A DNA stretch of 64,000 nucleotides, taken from the NCBI GenBank assembly GCA_942493375.1, contig OW818698.1:7068001-7132000 (forward strand), in the 5' to 3' direction. A program made the position numbers and the translations under genes. The stretch is from G942493375 sp942493375. Its GTDB lineage: Bacteria > Armatimonadota > UBA5829. Shown in pieces: positions 29,301 through 38,226 of the stretch. Under the pieces are notes generated by a model. The model saw only the letters and a program-made list of their open reading frames with translations. It searched no databases and was not told the DNA's origin. Each line of letters starts with the position of its first letter. Position 1 is the stretch's first letter.

Positions 29301-30196
29301 GTTGGCGAGAATCCGGACAGGTATCATACACAATACCACTGGTTGGCCCGGGAGCAAAGAGATCGCTTTATAGTATTGATGAAGCAATGAGACTAGGTGC
29401 TGGAGGAGTCTACTTCGACGGAGCGTTCCCTCCTGACAATTCGACTAACCCGATTCAGGGCTACGAGAGTCCTATTGATCCATTGACCGGGGGTAAATTG
29501 CAGGTCTGGCACTGGTGGGATAGAAGAGAGTATATGAAGAACGTATACAAGCTTCTGAAATACTACCGGAAAGATGCAGTAGTCGACTGCCATGCTACCA
29601 ATGGATTTGGATCGATTCCCACGCTGTCATTTGCAACATGTGCTTCAAATGGAGAGTCTTTGGGAGTTATAAAGGACTGGGAAAACTGGGTCTCTCCTCA
29701 GGCTATACGAGCAGAAATACACGGCAGACAGTTCGGATTCAATGTTGATGCATTGATGTATGTCAATAGGCCAGTGCCTCCGGAATATGGACTTTCGCTG
29801 ATGGCAGTGCATGGTCAGAACCCACGGGCAATGTGGGGATTGTTTACCCCACGTGCTATAGGTCTATTTAAGTTATCAGACAAATTTGATACCAAATCAG
29901 CCAAGTGGATGCCGTATTACCATCCTGAAAAGAACGCATTCAAGCCAACTGCCAAAGAAGTCTATGCCAGTGCTTTTGTCCATCCTGGTAAACGGACGCT
30001 GCTGTTGGTTGCGAATCTGAGTGACGCAGCCATAACTGACACAATCAAAATTGATTGGAAGAAACTTGGTTTGAAACCCTTCTCGGCAGTAAAAATATAC
30101 AACTGGAATGGCTCTGTTCCGGTAAAAAATGACACAATTACCTTGCGGTTTGCTGCCAGGCAGGTGTTATATGTCTGGATAGGGGGGTATAAGTAA
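26375..30196 (+). CDS. Large secreted glycoside hydrolase-like protein with CBM9-like domain
   Basis: The 1273-residue protein has a signal peptide (LFAVFTALLVLLIGYTCWG), a CBM9/DOMON-like sugar-binding domain at about residues 25-225 (PPVIDGKMNPGEWD, DDAVEFFL), then a region like DUF6067/GH123-type glycosidases (GYSFNDQTTWGRGLDVP, WIGDQTRGIDWFADHRGNW) and a laminin-G-like insert around 690-830. A TIM-barrel-like C-terminal part (GGILWNWSNN, GAGGVYFDGAFPPDN) probably carries the active site; DGA near residue 1015 is a candidate. The substrate is unknown. CAGGAG precedes the ATG. Confidence 0.75.
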   Translation: MKLFAVFTALLVLLIGYTCWGSTINAPSFSSNPPVIDGKMNPGEWDNASVAPVCLTSNGDLANPRGHFYVGRSNGNLYLAFVTDSMLRMPVAKALKRDGNLWEDDAVEFFLKTDSYTYQIIVNSTGVVYDNRSGDASWDGPWKVAASVIGSEWAVGYAGGETPRRGFIIEMMLPLDQAGIKVPADGDVWGFRAIFDMVGANPQAVWERMDNLDFKTSGFGKLVFGGPPNRLEEIKLDEGGRLVKLTGSFGEYTGCSVGEVGGGTPNNVALWGGPIVEPIKLAGGSRYIIEAKNTDHYYFSFPVVAKLSIPVLACPVPSRESFYISCDPAKVSPEDKKLIRLSILRDNKALWKGSIDLPKLTARNDQYISYKGWGAGPVQLVVSKDEDGKSVELGRLSLKVPSYVPAWTKFVMPKTPAVPKPWIPVKAGSKIVKVWGRDYSFGNSPFLDQVNVLGSNVLASPVVLRGKVDGKNISWKVTSWKLISHADEKAVYVGKATAGALNIDVRTAIEFDGAIRLDWKLSPVKGAHKVENLTFVVPVKPQIGKSVVWYGTEGYSFNDQTTWGRGLDVPKKNWTSLFTPSVWIGDQTRGIDWFADHRGNWTPADVKKSVEVRNTPKAIELILHIADKERVIDRPLDFTFGLLATPTKQRPSPDDFTDDRTIATINTFGLKDPVTTVPMIFIPRSDEDARPEGCIETDARVDWDPENPALNEQTATIFEIHDSGGTNITDVDYIPATKTLRLTHRSMDFGLLTVGEGKVDLKKGEWYRFSYNWGPKSSVYVNGNLIISGEDKSPIAAWDNNYALYRVGCSGRWSLKGWRISYKQRTENEVQPNIVWKEDANTQHLELLEYDPTPMNWTNPRVWSPRNPGYLVGNWTYDSKNRILVAGEYQTFSTQAENLANMGFRGGILWNWSNNILGNDGPQYPKLFEESNALCNKFGIRTLPYMTYGITNYSPDFEDYKWELSPNGPAEDLPVGWRESGQVSYTIPLVGPGAKRSLYSIDEAMRLGAGGVYFDGAFPPDNSTNPIQGYESPIDPLTGGKLQVWHWWDRREYMKNVYKLLKYYRKDAVVDCHATNGFGSIPTLSFATCASNGESLGVIKDWENWVSPQAIRAEIHGRQFGFNVDALMYVNRPVPPEYGLSLMAVHGQNPRAMWGLFTPRAIGLFKLSDKFDTKSAKWMPYYHPEKNAFKPTAKEVYASAFVHPGKRTLLLVANLSDAAITDTIKIDWKKLGLKPFSAVKIYNWNGSVPVKNDTITLRFAARQVLYVWIGGYK

Positions 30197-30402
30197 AAGA
30201 ACAAACGACAATATTTTGAATCTCCTTGTCTCTTCATATCGTTAACCAACACTCGATTTATCAGTATCGTTGGTTTGACACTGGACAAGCTGCTATGTTA
30301 GACTTAATCGTCACGCCTTGTTTGTGTGTGCTGTCAGGCGCGCGTTCGGAGCACGAGTGATCCATTCTCCGGGATAGCGACCAAGCGGCATAAACAAATG
30401 AA

Positions 30403-30487
30403 CCCCTGTTTTTCTGGGGATTCGGCGTATGGGCCAAGTGGCCCCGGCAGAACTGGACTGACGGACTAACCGTCACCAGGCAAGGAG
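30403..30487 (+). promoter_or_regulatory. Structured leader of rpsO, possible S15 autoregulatory element
   Basis: Three hairpins follow one another before rpsO: CCCC/GGGG (30403-30419), GGGCC-AAGT-GGCCC (30431-30444) and TGACGG-ACTAA-CCGTCA (30459-30475). The last ends seven bases before the AAGGAG ribosome site (30482-30487). In several bacteria S15 binds its own leader to control translation, with leader structures that differ between phyla. The role here is inferred from position only. Confidence 0.45.
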
Positions 30488-30494
30488 AGATCAC

Positions 30495-30764
30495 ATGCCG
30501 TTAATGAAGGAAAAGAAAACAGAAATAATTGGTCAGTTCCAGCAGTCTGAAGGAGATACCGGATCACCGGAAGTCCAGATAGCTTTGCTAACAGGCCGGA
30601 TCAACCAGCTTACCGAGCACCTCAAGATTCACAAAAAGGATCACCACTCTCGCAGAGGCCTGTTGATCATGGTTGGCCGCAGACGAAGACTTTTGAACTA
30701 CCTCAGCAATAAGGAAATCGAGAAATACCGCGAAATCATCGCGAAACTCGGCCTCAGACGCTGA
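30495..30764 (+). CDS. rpsO: 30S ribosomal protein S15
   Basis: S15 binds the central domain of 16S rRNA and forms bridge B4 with the large subunit. The 89-residue sequence has the family marks GDTGSPEVQIALLTGRI, LTEHLKIHKKDHHSRRGLL and GRRRRLLNYL. AAGGAG lies seven bases upstream of the ATG. pnp starts 126 bases later, the standard order in most bacteria. Confidence 0.98.
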   Translation: MPLMKEKKTEIIGQFQQSEGDTGSPEVQIALLTGRINQLTEHLKIHKKDHHSRRGLLIMVGRRRRLLNYLSNKEIEKYREIIAKLGLRR

Positions 30765-30890
30765 TACCGGCTTAGCCGGATTATTGTGTGTTAGCAGGCC
30801 AGGAGAATACCTGGCCTGTAAACATGCCGAAAATGTGTATGGAATGGAAATGGCGGGAACCGTCGTTTTCGAGGGAGATAACAATACTAT

Positions 30891-33164
30891 ATGCCGATTA
30901 CCAGAGTTGAAATGGAGCTTGGTGGCAAGCTTTACTCATTAGAAGTGGGTAGAGTTGCCGGACAGGCAAACGGGGCGGTTATGCTGCAGTGTGGGGATAC
31001 TATGATCATGGCCACTGCTTGTATGAGCGCCAAACCTAGAGAGGGAATGGATTTCTTCCCCCTTACCTGCGATTATGAAGAGCGGAAATATGCAGTCGGG
31101 AAGATTCCCGGCGGCTTCATGAAGCGTGGAGGAAGACCTTCTGAGAAGGCAGTTCTGACATCCCGTCTTATAGACAGGCCTATCAGACCGCTGTTCCCTG
31201 ATGGTATGCGCAATGATGTTCAGGTTATTGCATTGCCGCTGTCAATGGAACCCGATGTGCCCGCAGATGTGCTGGCTGTCGTGGCATCAAGCGCAGCACT
31301 TGCAGTCTCTGACATTCCCTGGAACGGCCCTTTAGGCTGCGCCAGAGTCTGCAGAGTAGACGGAGAGATGATTGTAAACCCGTCTCTGGACCAGATTGCA
31401 GCTTCCGATATGGAATTCATTGTTGCCGGTAAAGACGGCAAAGTGCTGGAGATTGAGTTTGAAGGAAAAGAGATTCCTGAGAGCGAGATCGAAAAAGCGC
31501 TTGATTTAGCCAATGAGTTTATGGACAAGTTGATCGCATTGCAGAATCAGCTTGTTGAGAAGATCGGAAAGACCAAAGCCGAAGTTTCACTTGTAATTCC
31601 TGACCCGGATCTTATGATTGAGATAGCAGCTAAAGTAAATGATAGAATAACCGATGCTATCCGGGATCCGAAAGCTTCCGGCAAGGAAAGCGCGATATTC
31701 GATCTTCGTGATGACATGAAGAAAGAGCTTGCAGCTGACTATCCTGAGAGAGTTTCCGAAATGGAAACTATTCTTGAGAAACTCATCAAAAAGCAAGTTA
31801 GACGCATGATCATCGAAGAGGGCAAGCGTGCTGATGGACGTGCAATCGATGAACTTCGACCTTTGGGCGCCGAAGTTGGTTTGCTGCCAAGAGTTCACGG
31901 TTCCGGTCTGTTCAATCGAGGTCAAACTCAGGTACTGACAACATTAGTCCTGGGCTCACTCGATGATAGCCAGAAAATCGATACTCTTGAAGAGGATACC
32001 GAAAGGTATTTCATGCATTTTTATAACTTTGCCCCTTACAGCGTAGGTGAGGTTCGTCCTCTGCGCGGAGCGGGCAGAAGAGAAGTTGGTCACGGAGCTC
32101 TTGCAGAAAAGGCACTGCGTCCTGTTATGCCAAGTTCCAACGACTTCCCTTACACCGTTTTGCTGACAAGTGAAGTATTGGAATCCAACGGTTCCACATC
32201 AATGGCCAGCACCTGTGGATGCACACTGTCGTTAATGGACGCTGGTGTACCCATCAAGGCTCCAGTAGCCGGTATATCTATCGGTCTTATAACCGATGGT
32301 GACAAGGAAGTTCTTCTTACAGACATTCAGGGTCTGGAAGACTTTACCGGTGACATGGACTTCAAGGTAGCTGGAACCAGCGATGGTATTACTGCTATCC
32401 AGGTTGACACAAAAACCAACGGATTGAGCAAGGAAGTTGTCCTTGGAGCAATGCAGTTGGCCAAAGATGCCAGATTCAAGATTCTGGATGTAATCGTTGC
32501 TGCAATCTCCATTCCTAGAGTTGAACTCAGTCAATATGCACCTAGAGTGCTGATGATCGAGATCAATCCTGAAAGAATTGGAGAGATCATCGGACCTGGT
32601 GGTAAGGTTATCAAGAAGATTGAAGCCGAAACCGGTGCAAAGATGAGCATCGAGCAGGACGGACGAGTGTTCATCACTTGTGCCGATGCTGACGGAGCTG
32701 AGAGAGCCAAAGCTATCGTGGAAGGTATCACCAAAGAGGTCAAACCCGGAGAGATTTACAAGGGTAAGATCAACAGGCTAGAGAGCTTCGGTGCTTTCGT
32801 TGAGATACTTCCTAACAAAGATGGACTACTGCACATTTCTCAGTGGGGTAACGAAAGAGTTAATCGCATTGAAGATGTCTGTGCTCTCGGTGACATTGTA
32901 GAAGTCAAAGTTCTGGAAGTCGGAGACGACGGAAAGATCCGCCTTAGCAGAAAAGCAATGCTTGGTGGCGGTTCTGAAGAAGCTCCCGCTCCTCCCAGAG
33001 ATAGAGACAGGGACAGAGACCGTGATAGAGGCCCAAGACCTTCGTCCGGTGGCGGAAGAGGCCCTAGAACTTCAAGCGATAGACCTGCAAACAACAGGCC
33101 TTCGAATGATAAACCTGCTGGGGACGACGATGGTCCCAAGGTCAAGTTTAGACCTAAGCAATAG
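30891..33164 (+). CDS. pnp: Polyribonucleotide nucleotidyltransferase (PNPase)
   Basis: PNPase is a trimeric 3'-5' phosphorolytic exonuclease of mRNA decay. Seen: two RNase PH-like domains (DYEERKYAVGKIPGGFMKR in the first, RPLRGAGRREVGHGALAE in the second), a KH domain with IIGPGGKVIKK near residue 565, and an S1 domain with GAFVEILPNKDGLLHIS near 635. The C-terminal 60 residues are a low-complexity RD/P/S/G tail that could bind RNA or partner enzymes. At 757 residues it is slightly longer than usual because of this tail. A GAGGGAG ribosome site is 13 bases before the ATG. Confidence 0.97.
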   Translation: MPITRVEMELGGKLYSLEVGRVAGQANGAVMLQCGDTMIMATACMSAKPREGMDFFPLTCDYEERKYAVGKIPGGFMKRGGRPSEKAVLTSRLIDRPIRPLFPDGMRNDVQVIALPLSMEPDVPADVLAVVASSAALAVSDIPWNGPLGCARVCRVDGEMIVNPSLDQIAASDMEFIVAGKDGKVLEIEFEGKEIPESEIEKALDLANEFMDKLIALQNQLVEKIGKTKAEVSLVIPDPDLMIEIAAKVNDRITDAIRDPKASGKESAIFDLRDDMKKELAADYPERVSEMETILEKLIKKQVRRMIIEEGKRADGRAIDELRPLGAEVGLLPRVHGSGLFNRGQTQVLTTLVLGSLDDSQKIDTLEEDTERYFMHFYNFAPYSVGEVRPLRGAGRREVGHGALAEKALRPVMPSSNDFPYTVLLTSEVLESNGSTSMASTCGCTLSLMDAGVPIKAPVAGISIGLITDGDKEVLLTDIQGLEDFTGDMDFKVAGTSDGITAIQVDTKTNGLSKEVVLGAMQLAKDARFKILDVIVAAISIPRVELSQYAPRVLMIEINPERIGEIIGPGGKVIKKIEAETGAKMSIEQDGRVFITCADADGAERAKAIVEGITKEVKPGEIYKGKINRLESFGAFVEILPNKDGLLHISQWGNERVNRIEDVCALGDIVEVKVLEVGDDGKIRLSRKAMLGGGSEEAPAPPRDRDRDRDRDRGPRPSSGGGRGPRTSSDRPANNRPSNDKPAGDDDGPKVKFRPKQ

Positions 33165-33181
33165 AGTGTTCGACTGACTTT

Positions 33182-33233
33182 GGACCACCGGTTTACAGCG
33201 TTGAGTATTCCTCAACGTTGCAGCCGGTGGTCC
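33182..33233 (+). terminator. Two-tier hairpin after pnp
   Basis: A 10-bp perfect outer stem (GGACCACCGG / CCGGTGGTCC) encloses a 7-bp perfect inner stem (CGTTGAG / CTCAACG). It starts 17 bases after the pnp stop. No T-run follows, so it may work as a 3' end stabiliser or a processing site between pnp and the peptidase gene. Confidence 0.65.
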
Positions 33234-33302
33234 TTGGCATAAATGAGTGTTTTGAAGCTTTTTCTGTTGTATAAATACGACAGATGATCGGCAGGTAGTA
33301 TT

Positions 33303-34556
33303 TTGCCTTCAGCAACATCAATTTGTAAAACGATTTTGCCTAATGGAATCCGCATATTGACTGAACAAGTCCCCTATGTTGAGTCATCTTCCATCGGAAT
33401 CTGGGCCAACGTAGGTTCCAGGGATGAGGACGACTCAAGAAGAGGGATTAGCCATTTTATTGAACATATGCTGTTTAAGGGCACCAATTCCAGGAATGCC
33501 TGGCAGATCGCCGATGAAATGGACTATCTCGGTGGACATCTGAATGCATTCACTGACAAAGAACATACTTGCTTCTATGTCAAGGTGCTGAGTGAACATT
33601 CAGACAAAGCTTTGGATATCTTGTGCGATATGGTCCTCAACTCAGTTCTCGATCAGGAAGAAATGGACCGGGAAAAGAATGTAGTTATCGAGGAGATCAA
33701 ACGCCATAGAGATACACCGGAGGAACTGGTCCATGACCTGATACCTGAAGTTGCATGGCGTGGTCACAGACTTGGTAATTCCGTAATTGGTCTTGAGGAC
33801 GTTATACTTGGCCTGACGCATGATGACCTTGTAGGGTTTATGCAGGAGTTTTACAGACCTGATGCGATGGTAGTCTGTGCTGCTGGCAATGTTGATCACG
33901 ATAGGTTTGTTGATCTGGTTACGGAAAGATTTTCGAATCTTTCCGGTAAACGGACTGCCAGGCAGCTTAATGATATATCTGTAACCCCTGGTCGTCAGAT
34001 GTTGTCTCGTGTCACCGAACAGGTGCATTTCTGTATGGGTACACGTGGGTATACTGTCTCTGACAGCCGGAAATACGCTCTCGCTACGGTAGATTGTGTG
34101 TTGGGTGGCGGAATGAGTTCCAGACTCTTCCAGGAAATCCGCGAGAAGCGGGGACTCGCTTATTCAGTCGGTTCTTATGCTGTCTCATACCAGGACAATG
34201 GTATGTTCGTAGTGTTCGGAGGAACCAGCAGGAGCAGCTTGGACGAGGTTCTTGATCTGGTAAACAAAGAATGCAAGGATATCGCTGAAAACTCAATTAC
34301 ACCAGCAGAACTTGAGAGAGCTCGCAACCAGATCCGGTCTTCCATCGTATTGGCGCAGGAAAGTATGTCGAATCGTATGAGCCGACTGGCCAAAAACGAG
34401 ATTTGCTATGGGCGTATTTTCAGTATGGAGGAAGTTATCCGCGCGATGACAATGGTAACGCAGGACGACGTCGCGAAAGTGGCCGACAGCTTGTTGAAGC
34501 CTGATGCATTCTCCCTTGTTGCTGTTGGGGATTTTGCAGCCGAAGAAGAAGATTAA
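33303..34556 (+). CDS. M16-family zinc metallopeptidase (insulinase-like)
   Basis: This is a pitrilysin-type peptidase. Seen: the inverted zinc motif HFIEH (His51, Glu54, His55) and the third ligand Glu131 exactly 76 residues after the motif (VVIEEIKRH), plus the C-terminal substrate-binding segment REKRGLAYSVGSYA. At 417 residues it is a single-pair member like Bacillus MlpA (YmxG), which occupies the same place after pnp. The start is a TTG with CAGGTAG upstream. The biological substrate is unknown. Confidence 0.92.
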   Translation: MPSATSICKTILPNGIRILTEQVPYVESSSIGIWANVGSRDEDDSRRGISHFIEHMLFKGTNSRNAWQIADEMDYLGGHLNAFTDKEHTCFYVKVLSEHSDKALDILCDMVLNSVLDQEEMDREKNVVIEEIKRHRDTPEELVHDLIPEVAWRGHRLGNSVIGLEDVILGLTHDDLVGFMQEFYRPDAMVVCAAGNVDHDRFVDLVTERFSNLSGKRTARQLNDISVTPGRQMLSRVTEQVHFCMGTRGYTVSDSRKYALATVDCVLGGGMSSRLFQEIREKRGLAYSVGSYAVSYQDNGMFVVFGGTSRSSLDEVLDLVNKECKDIAENSITPAELERARNQIRSSIVLAQESMSNRMSRLAKNEICYGRIFSMEEVIRAMTMVTQDDVAKVADSLLKPDAFSLVAVGDFAAEEED

Positions 34557-34580
34557 TACGTAGTTTTTATCGGAGGGAAT

Positions 34581-35381
34581 ATGTCGGAGAAAATCAGAGT
34601 CGCCGTCCTTGGTGCTTGTGGCAGAATGGGCGCTGAAGTAGTCCGCACTGTATGCAACGCGGATGATATGGAGCTTGTTGGTGCTTGTGATGTTGTAAAT
34701 TTAGGTAAATCAATCAATGAGACAGCCGGAGTTAATTGCCCTGGTGTTTCAATTGAATCAGATTTGTCGGCAATGCTTACACACGCAAAGGCACACGTAG
34801 TTGTAGACTTCGCGAAACCTTTCAGTTTGAAAAATGTTAAGGCATGTGTAGACCAAAAAGCATCTGTTATAATCGGCACCACAGGCGAGAATTCTGATGA
34901 TCTCAAGGAACTGCAGACCATTGCACAGTCGTCTGATGTTGCCGTGATGGTTATTCCAAACTTTGCTGTTGGTGCTGTGCTTATGATGACATTTGCCGCA
35001 CAAGCTGCTAAGTATATGCCGAATGTGGAAATTATTGAGCTCCATCACGATAAGAAAATGGATGCACCCTCGGGAACATCGATCAAGACCGCTGAGATGG
35101 TCGCAGCAGCTAGAGCTGAGTCCGGGGTAGCGTGGGAAGAGCCTTTAGGGGCGGATGATCCGGCTAGAGGCGAAAAGCATTCAGGAATATCGGTTCACAG
35201 TGTCAGGCTGCCAGGACTGGTTGCTCATCAGGAAGTTATCTTCGGTGGTCTTGGCCAGACTCTGACAATAAGGCACGATAGTCTGGACCGCACCAGCTTT
35301 ATGCCTGGTGTACTGTTAGCAATACGTAAATCAGCCGAAGGAATCAAAGGCTACATTTACGGTCTTGATAAAATAATGTAA
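34581..35381 (+). CDS. dapB: 4-hydroxy-tetrahydrodipicolinate reductase
   Basis: DapB reduces hydroxy-tetrahydrodipicolinate with NAD(P)H in lysine and diaminopimelate synthesis. Seen: the nucleotide-binding loop GACGRMG (11-17), IIGTTG, and the catalytic and substrate segment ELHHDKKMDAPSGTS with His155, His156 and Lys159. The 266-residue length is normal. GGAGG precedes the ATG; the gene starts 24 bases after the M16 peptidase. Confidence 0.97.
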   Translation: MSEKIRVAVLGACGRMGAEVVRTVCNADDMELVGACDVVNLGKSINETAGVNCPGVSIESDLSAMLTHAKAHVVVDFAKPFSLKNVKACVDQKASVIIGTTGENSDDLKELQTIAQSSDVAVMVIPNFAVGAVLMMTFAAQAAKYMPNVEIIELHHDKKMDAPSGTSIKTAEMVAAARAESGVAWEEPLGADDPARGEKHSGISVHSVRLPGLVAHQEVIFGGLGQTLTIRHDSLDRTSFMPGVLLAIRKSAEGIKGYIYGLDKIM

Positions 35382-35474
35382 ATGGTAGATTGTTCTCCGC
35401 TCATGCTGAGTATGGGCAAAATAATGATTCTGTAATCAAGTTGTATGTTTATCTATATAATATGGGGGTAGTTA

Positions 35475-36500
35475 ATGTCTGAGTATAGAGTTGCCGTAGT
35501 TGGTGCTGGAGCAGTTGGCGAAGAGATGGTTAGGGTTCTTAACCAGCGTAATTTCCCGATGTCGAGTTTGAGCATTTTTGCCCGCTCCACCAGGAAACAG
35601 GTTATTGAAGATCGTGAGTATGATGTTGTTGAGACAACACCCGATGCCTTCGATAACGTTGATATTGCATTCTTCGCCGGTACTGAAGGCTCCAAAGGTG
35701 CCAGCAGGCTATTCGGTTGGGAAGCCGTAAACCGTGGATGTTTTGTAATAGACAACGGAGATGATTTCCGCATGGACCCACGCGTACCGCTGATGGTGCC
35801 GGAAGTTAATCCTGAAGCAATGGATACACATCAGGGCTTTATTGCAAACCCGAATTGCAGTACCATCCAAATGGTTCATGCACTTGCGCCTTTACACAAA
35901 TTGGCAGGACTCAAGAGAGTCGTTGTCAGCACATTCCAGTCCGTATCCGGAACGGGTGGGGCAGCTATCAAAGAGCTTGAGCAGCAGGTTCAGGACTACG
36001 TTGCCGGCAATGATATCGTCGCAGAACAGTATGCTCATCAGATACTCTTCAATGTGATCCCACAGATCAGCTCTCTGAAAGATGAGTATGAGGGATATTA
36101 CGGCGAAGAGATCAAAATGATCAAAGAAACACGCAAGATATTCGGTATAGACGATCTTGCTGTTTCCGCTACGTGTGTAAGAGTTCCGGTCTTCAGAGCT
36201 CACTCTGAATCCGTAAATGTTGAGTTCGACAGAGAAATCACTGCCGATGCTGCACGAGAAGCTTTAAGCACCTGGCCTGGTATTGAAGTAATAGATGATC
36301 CTGCAAACGGCAAGTATCCGATGCCGTTGTTCGCAGGTCACCATGACCCAACATATGTTGGCAGAATTAGACAGGATTCCTGCAATCCGAATACCCTGGA
36401 TCTTTGGGTTGTTGCAGACAACATCCGCAAAGGTGCAGCGCTCAATGCGGTTCAAATTGCAGAACTGGCTGTCAGCCGTGGATATATCAAAGCAAAATAG
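35475..36500 (+). CDS. asd: Aspartate-semialdehyde dehydrogenase
   Basis: Asd makes aspartate semialdehyde, the branch point for lysine, methionine and threonine. Seen: Rossmann loop VVGAGAVGEEM (8-18), catalytic Cys128 in NPNCSTIQ, and the acid-base His243 in RVPVFRAHSES. At 341 residues it is typical of the bacterial type-II-like form. A GGGGGT ribosome site precedes the ATG. It lies between dapB and the RNase J gene, as in the Bacillus dap region. Confidence 0.96.
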   Translation: MSEYRVAVVGAGAVGEEMVRVLNQRNFPMSSLSIFARSTRKQVIEDREYDVVETTPDAFDNVDIAFFAGTEGSKGASRLFGWEAVNRGCFVIDNGDDFRMDPRVPLMVPEVNPEAMDTHQGFIANPNCSTIQMVHALAPLHKLAGLKRVVVSTFQSVSGTGGAAIKELEQQVQDYVAGNDIVAEQYAHQILFNVIPQISSLKDEYEGYYGEEIKMIKETRKIFGIDDLAVSATCVRVPVFRAHSESVNVEFDREITADAAREALSTWPGIEVIDDPANGKYPMPLFAGHHDPTYVGRIRQDSCNPNTLDLWVVADNIRKGAALNAVQIAELAVSRGYIKAK

Positions 36501-36539
36501 GTTTTGGCCATTTAAATAGTAAACAGATGCGCCTTAATA

Positions 36540-38222
36540 ATGGCGCGAGGGGGTTCCAACACGGACGATAAACTTAAAATAATCCCACTGGGTGGAATCG
36601 GTGAAATAGGCAAGAACATGACTGCCTATGTCTACGAAGATACCATACTGGTAGTGGATTCAGGATTAATGTTCCCTGAGGAAGAGATGCTCGGTGTTGA
36701 CATAGTCATACCGGACATCACATTCCTTGAGGAGAACTCTGATAAGATAGCGGGTATTCTTCTGACACACGGTCATGAAGACCATATTGGCGCTCTGCCT
36801 TATGTGTTGCGCAGGATAGATGTCCCGGTATGGGGCACCAAACTGACTCTGGGTTTTGTAAACAATAAGCTGTCAGAGCACAAGCTGTCTGCTACATCCC
36901 GTTTGAATGAGTATTCACCTGGTGATAACCTGGAATTTGGACCATTTAAGGTTGAGGTAGTTGGCGTATCTCACAGTATTCCAGGCGCTGTCGGACTCCT
37001 GATCCGAACACCCGTAGGTCTAATTGCACACACAGGAGACTTCAAGTTTGACCAGTCTCCTGTGGATGGCAACCTCACAGATTTCGGTCTCCTGGCGAAA
37101 GCCGGAGTCGAAGGTGTCCAGGTATTAATGTGTGATGTTACCAACGTCGAAAAGCCGGGATTTACAACCAGCGAAAGCTCTGTAGGCCAGTCATTTGATG
37201 GTATATTTGCCGGAGCTCCAGGTAGGATTCTTGTTGCATCATTTGCCTCAAATATTCACCGCGTGCAACAGGTCTATAATATTGCCTCGAAGTACAGCAA
37301 GAAAGTAGTTGTAATCGGCCGAAGTATGGCTGCAAACTGCAAGATTGCTGAGGATTTGGGATATTTGCATGTCCCGATCAATACCAGAGCGAGTGTAAAT
37401 GACCTGGAAAACCTTCCTCACGATCAAGTAGTGGTTATGACTACTGGTAGCCAGGGTGAACCACTATCGGCTCTATCTAAGATGGCCCAGGAAGAGCACA
37501 AGCACATCAAGATACAACCGGGTGATACCGTCATTATCAGCGCCAGTGCGATCCCTGGTAACGAGAATCTTGTCTACCGAACGATAAATCGCCTGTTTAA
37601 ACACGGCGCTCAGGTGCTTTACGAACCATTCACAAAAGTCCACACCTCCGGTCACGGCAGTCGCGATGATATCAGGCTTATGATCAACCTCCTCAGGCCG
37701 AAGTATGTCGTCCCTGTTCATGGTGAACAAAGACATATTGCCAAGTTCCAGGAACTGGCCCGTGGGATGGGATATGCCGATTCCAATGTTATTAAATTGG
37801 CTATCGGCGATGTTCTTGAAGTTGAAGAAGATAGCGCGGAAATCACCGGATCTGTCCAGTCCGGTTCCGTTATGGTTGATGGTATTGGAGTCGGGGATGT
37901 AGAGGATTTCGTGCTACGTGACAGAATGCACCTGTCTCAGGACGGCATTGTAATCTGTGTAGTCGGCTTGGATGTTGTGTCCGGAGACCTGCTCTCTGGT
38001 CCTGATGTTTTCTCTCGTGGTTTTGCAGTTGAAGAAGCAGTCGATGAGTGGTTGGATGAAGCCAAAGACTTAATTATTGCCAAGCTTGATGAATTTGAAG
38101 TAACTGACTTCAAAGAATCTCTGGATGAAATTAAGACCGCGATACGCAAGGCTGTCGGCAAATTATTCTACGAAAAGACTCGCAGACGTCCGGTGATTGT
38201 ACCGATAATTATGGAGATATAA
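36540..38222 (+). CDS. rnj: Ribonuclease J
   Basis: RNase J is a metallo-beta-lactamase/beta-CASP nuclease with 5'-3' exo- and endonuclease activity on RNA. Seen: PLGGIGEIGKN, the zinc motif HGHEDHIG (His77, His79, Asp81, His82), HTGDFKFD, and a beta-CASP region with TTGSQGEP and HTSGHGS; 560 residues is the full length including the C-terminal domain. No clear Shine-Dalgarno sequence precedes the ATG, unlike most genes here. It co-locates with PNPase, so two major RNA-decay enzymes are encoded in one cluster. Confidence 0.96.
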   Translation: MARGGSNTDDKLKIIPLGGIGEIGKNMTAYVYEDTILVVDSGLMFPEEEMLGVDIVIPDITFLEENSDKIAGILLTHGHEDHIGALPYVLRRIDVPVWGTKLTLGFVNNKLSEHKLSATSRLNEYSPGDNLEFGPFKVEVVGVSHSIPGAVGLLIRTPVGLIAHTGDFKFDQSPVDGNLTDFGLLAKAGVEGVQVLMCDVTNVEKPGFTTSESSVGQSFDGIFAGAPGRILVASFASNIHRVQQVYNIASKYSKKVVVIGRSMAANCKIAEDLGYLHVPINTRASVNDLENLPHDQVVVMTTGSQGEPLSALSKMAQEEHKHIKIQPGDTVIISASAIPGNENLVYRTINRLFKHGAQVLYEPFTKVHTSGHGSRDDIRLMINLLRPKYVVPVHGEQRHIAKFQELARGMGYADSNVIKLAIGDVLEVEEDSAEITGSVQSGSVMVDGIGVGDVEDFVLRDRMHLSQDGIVICVVGLDVVSGDLLSGPDVFSRGFAVEEAVDEWLDEAKDLIIAKLDEFEVTDFKESLDEIKTAIRKAVGKLFYEKTRRRPVIVPIIMEI

Positions 38223-38226
38223 GAAT

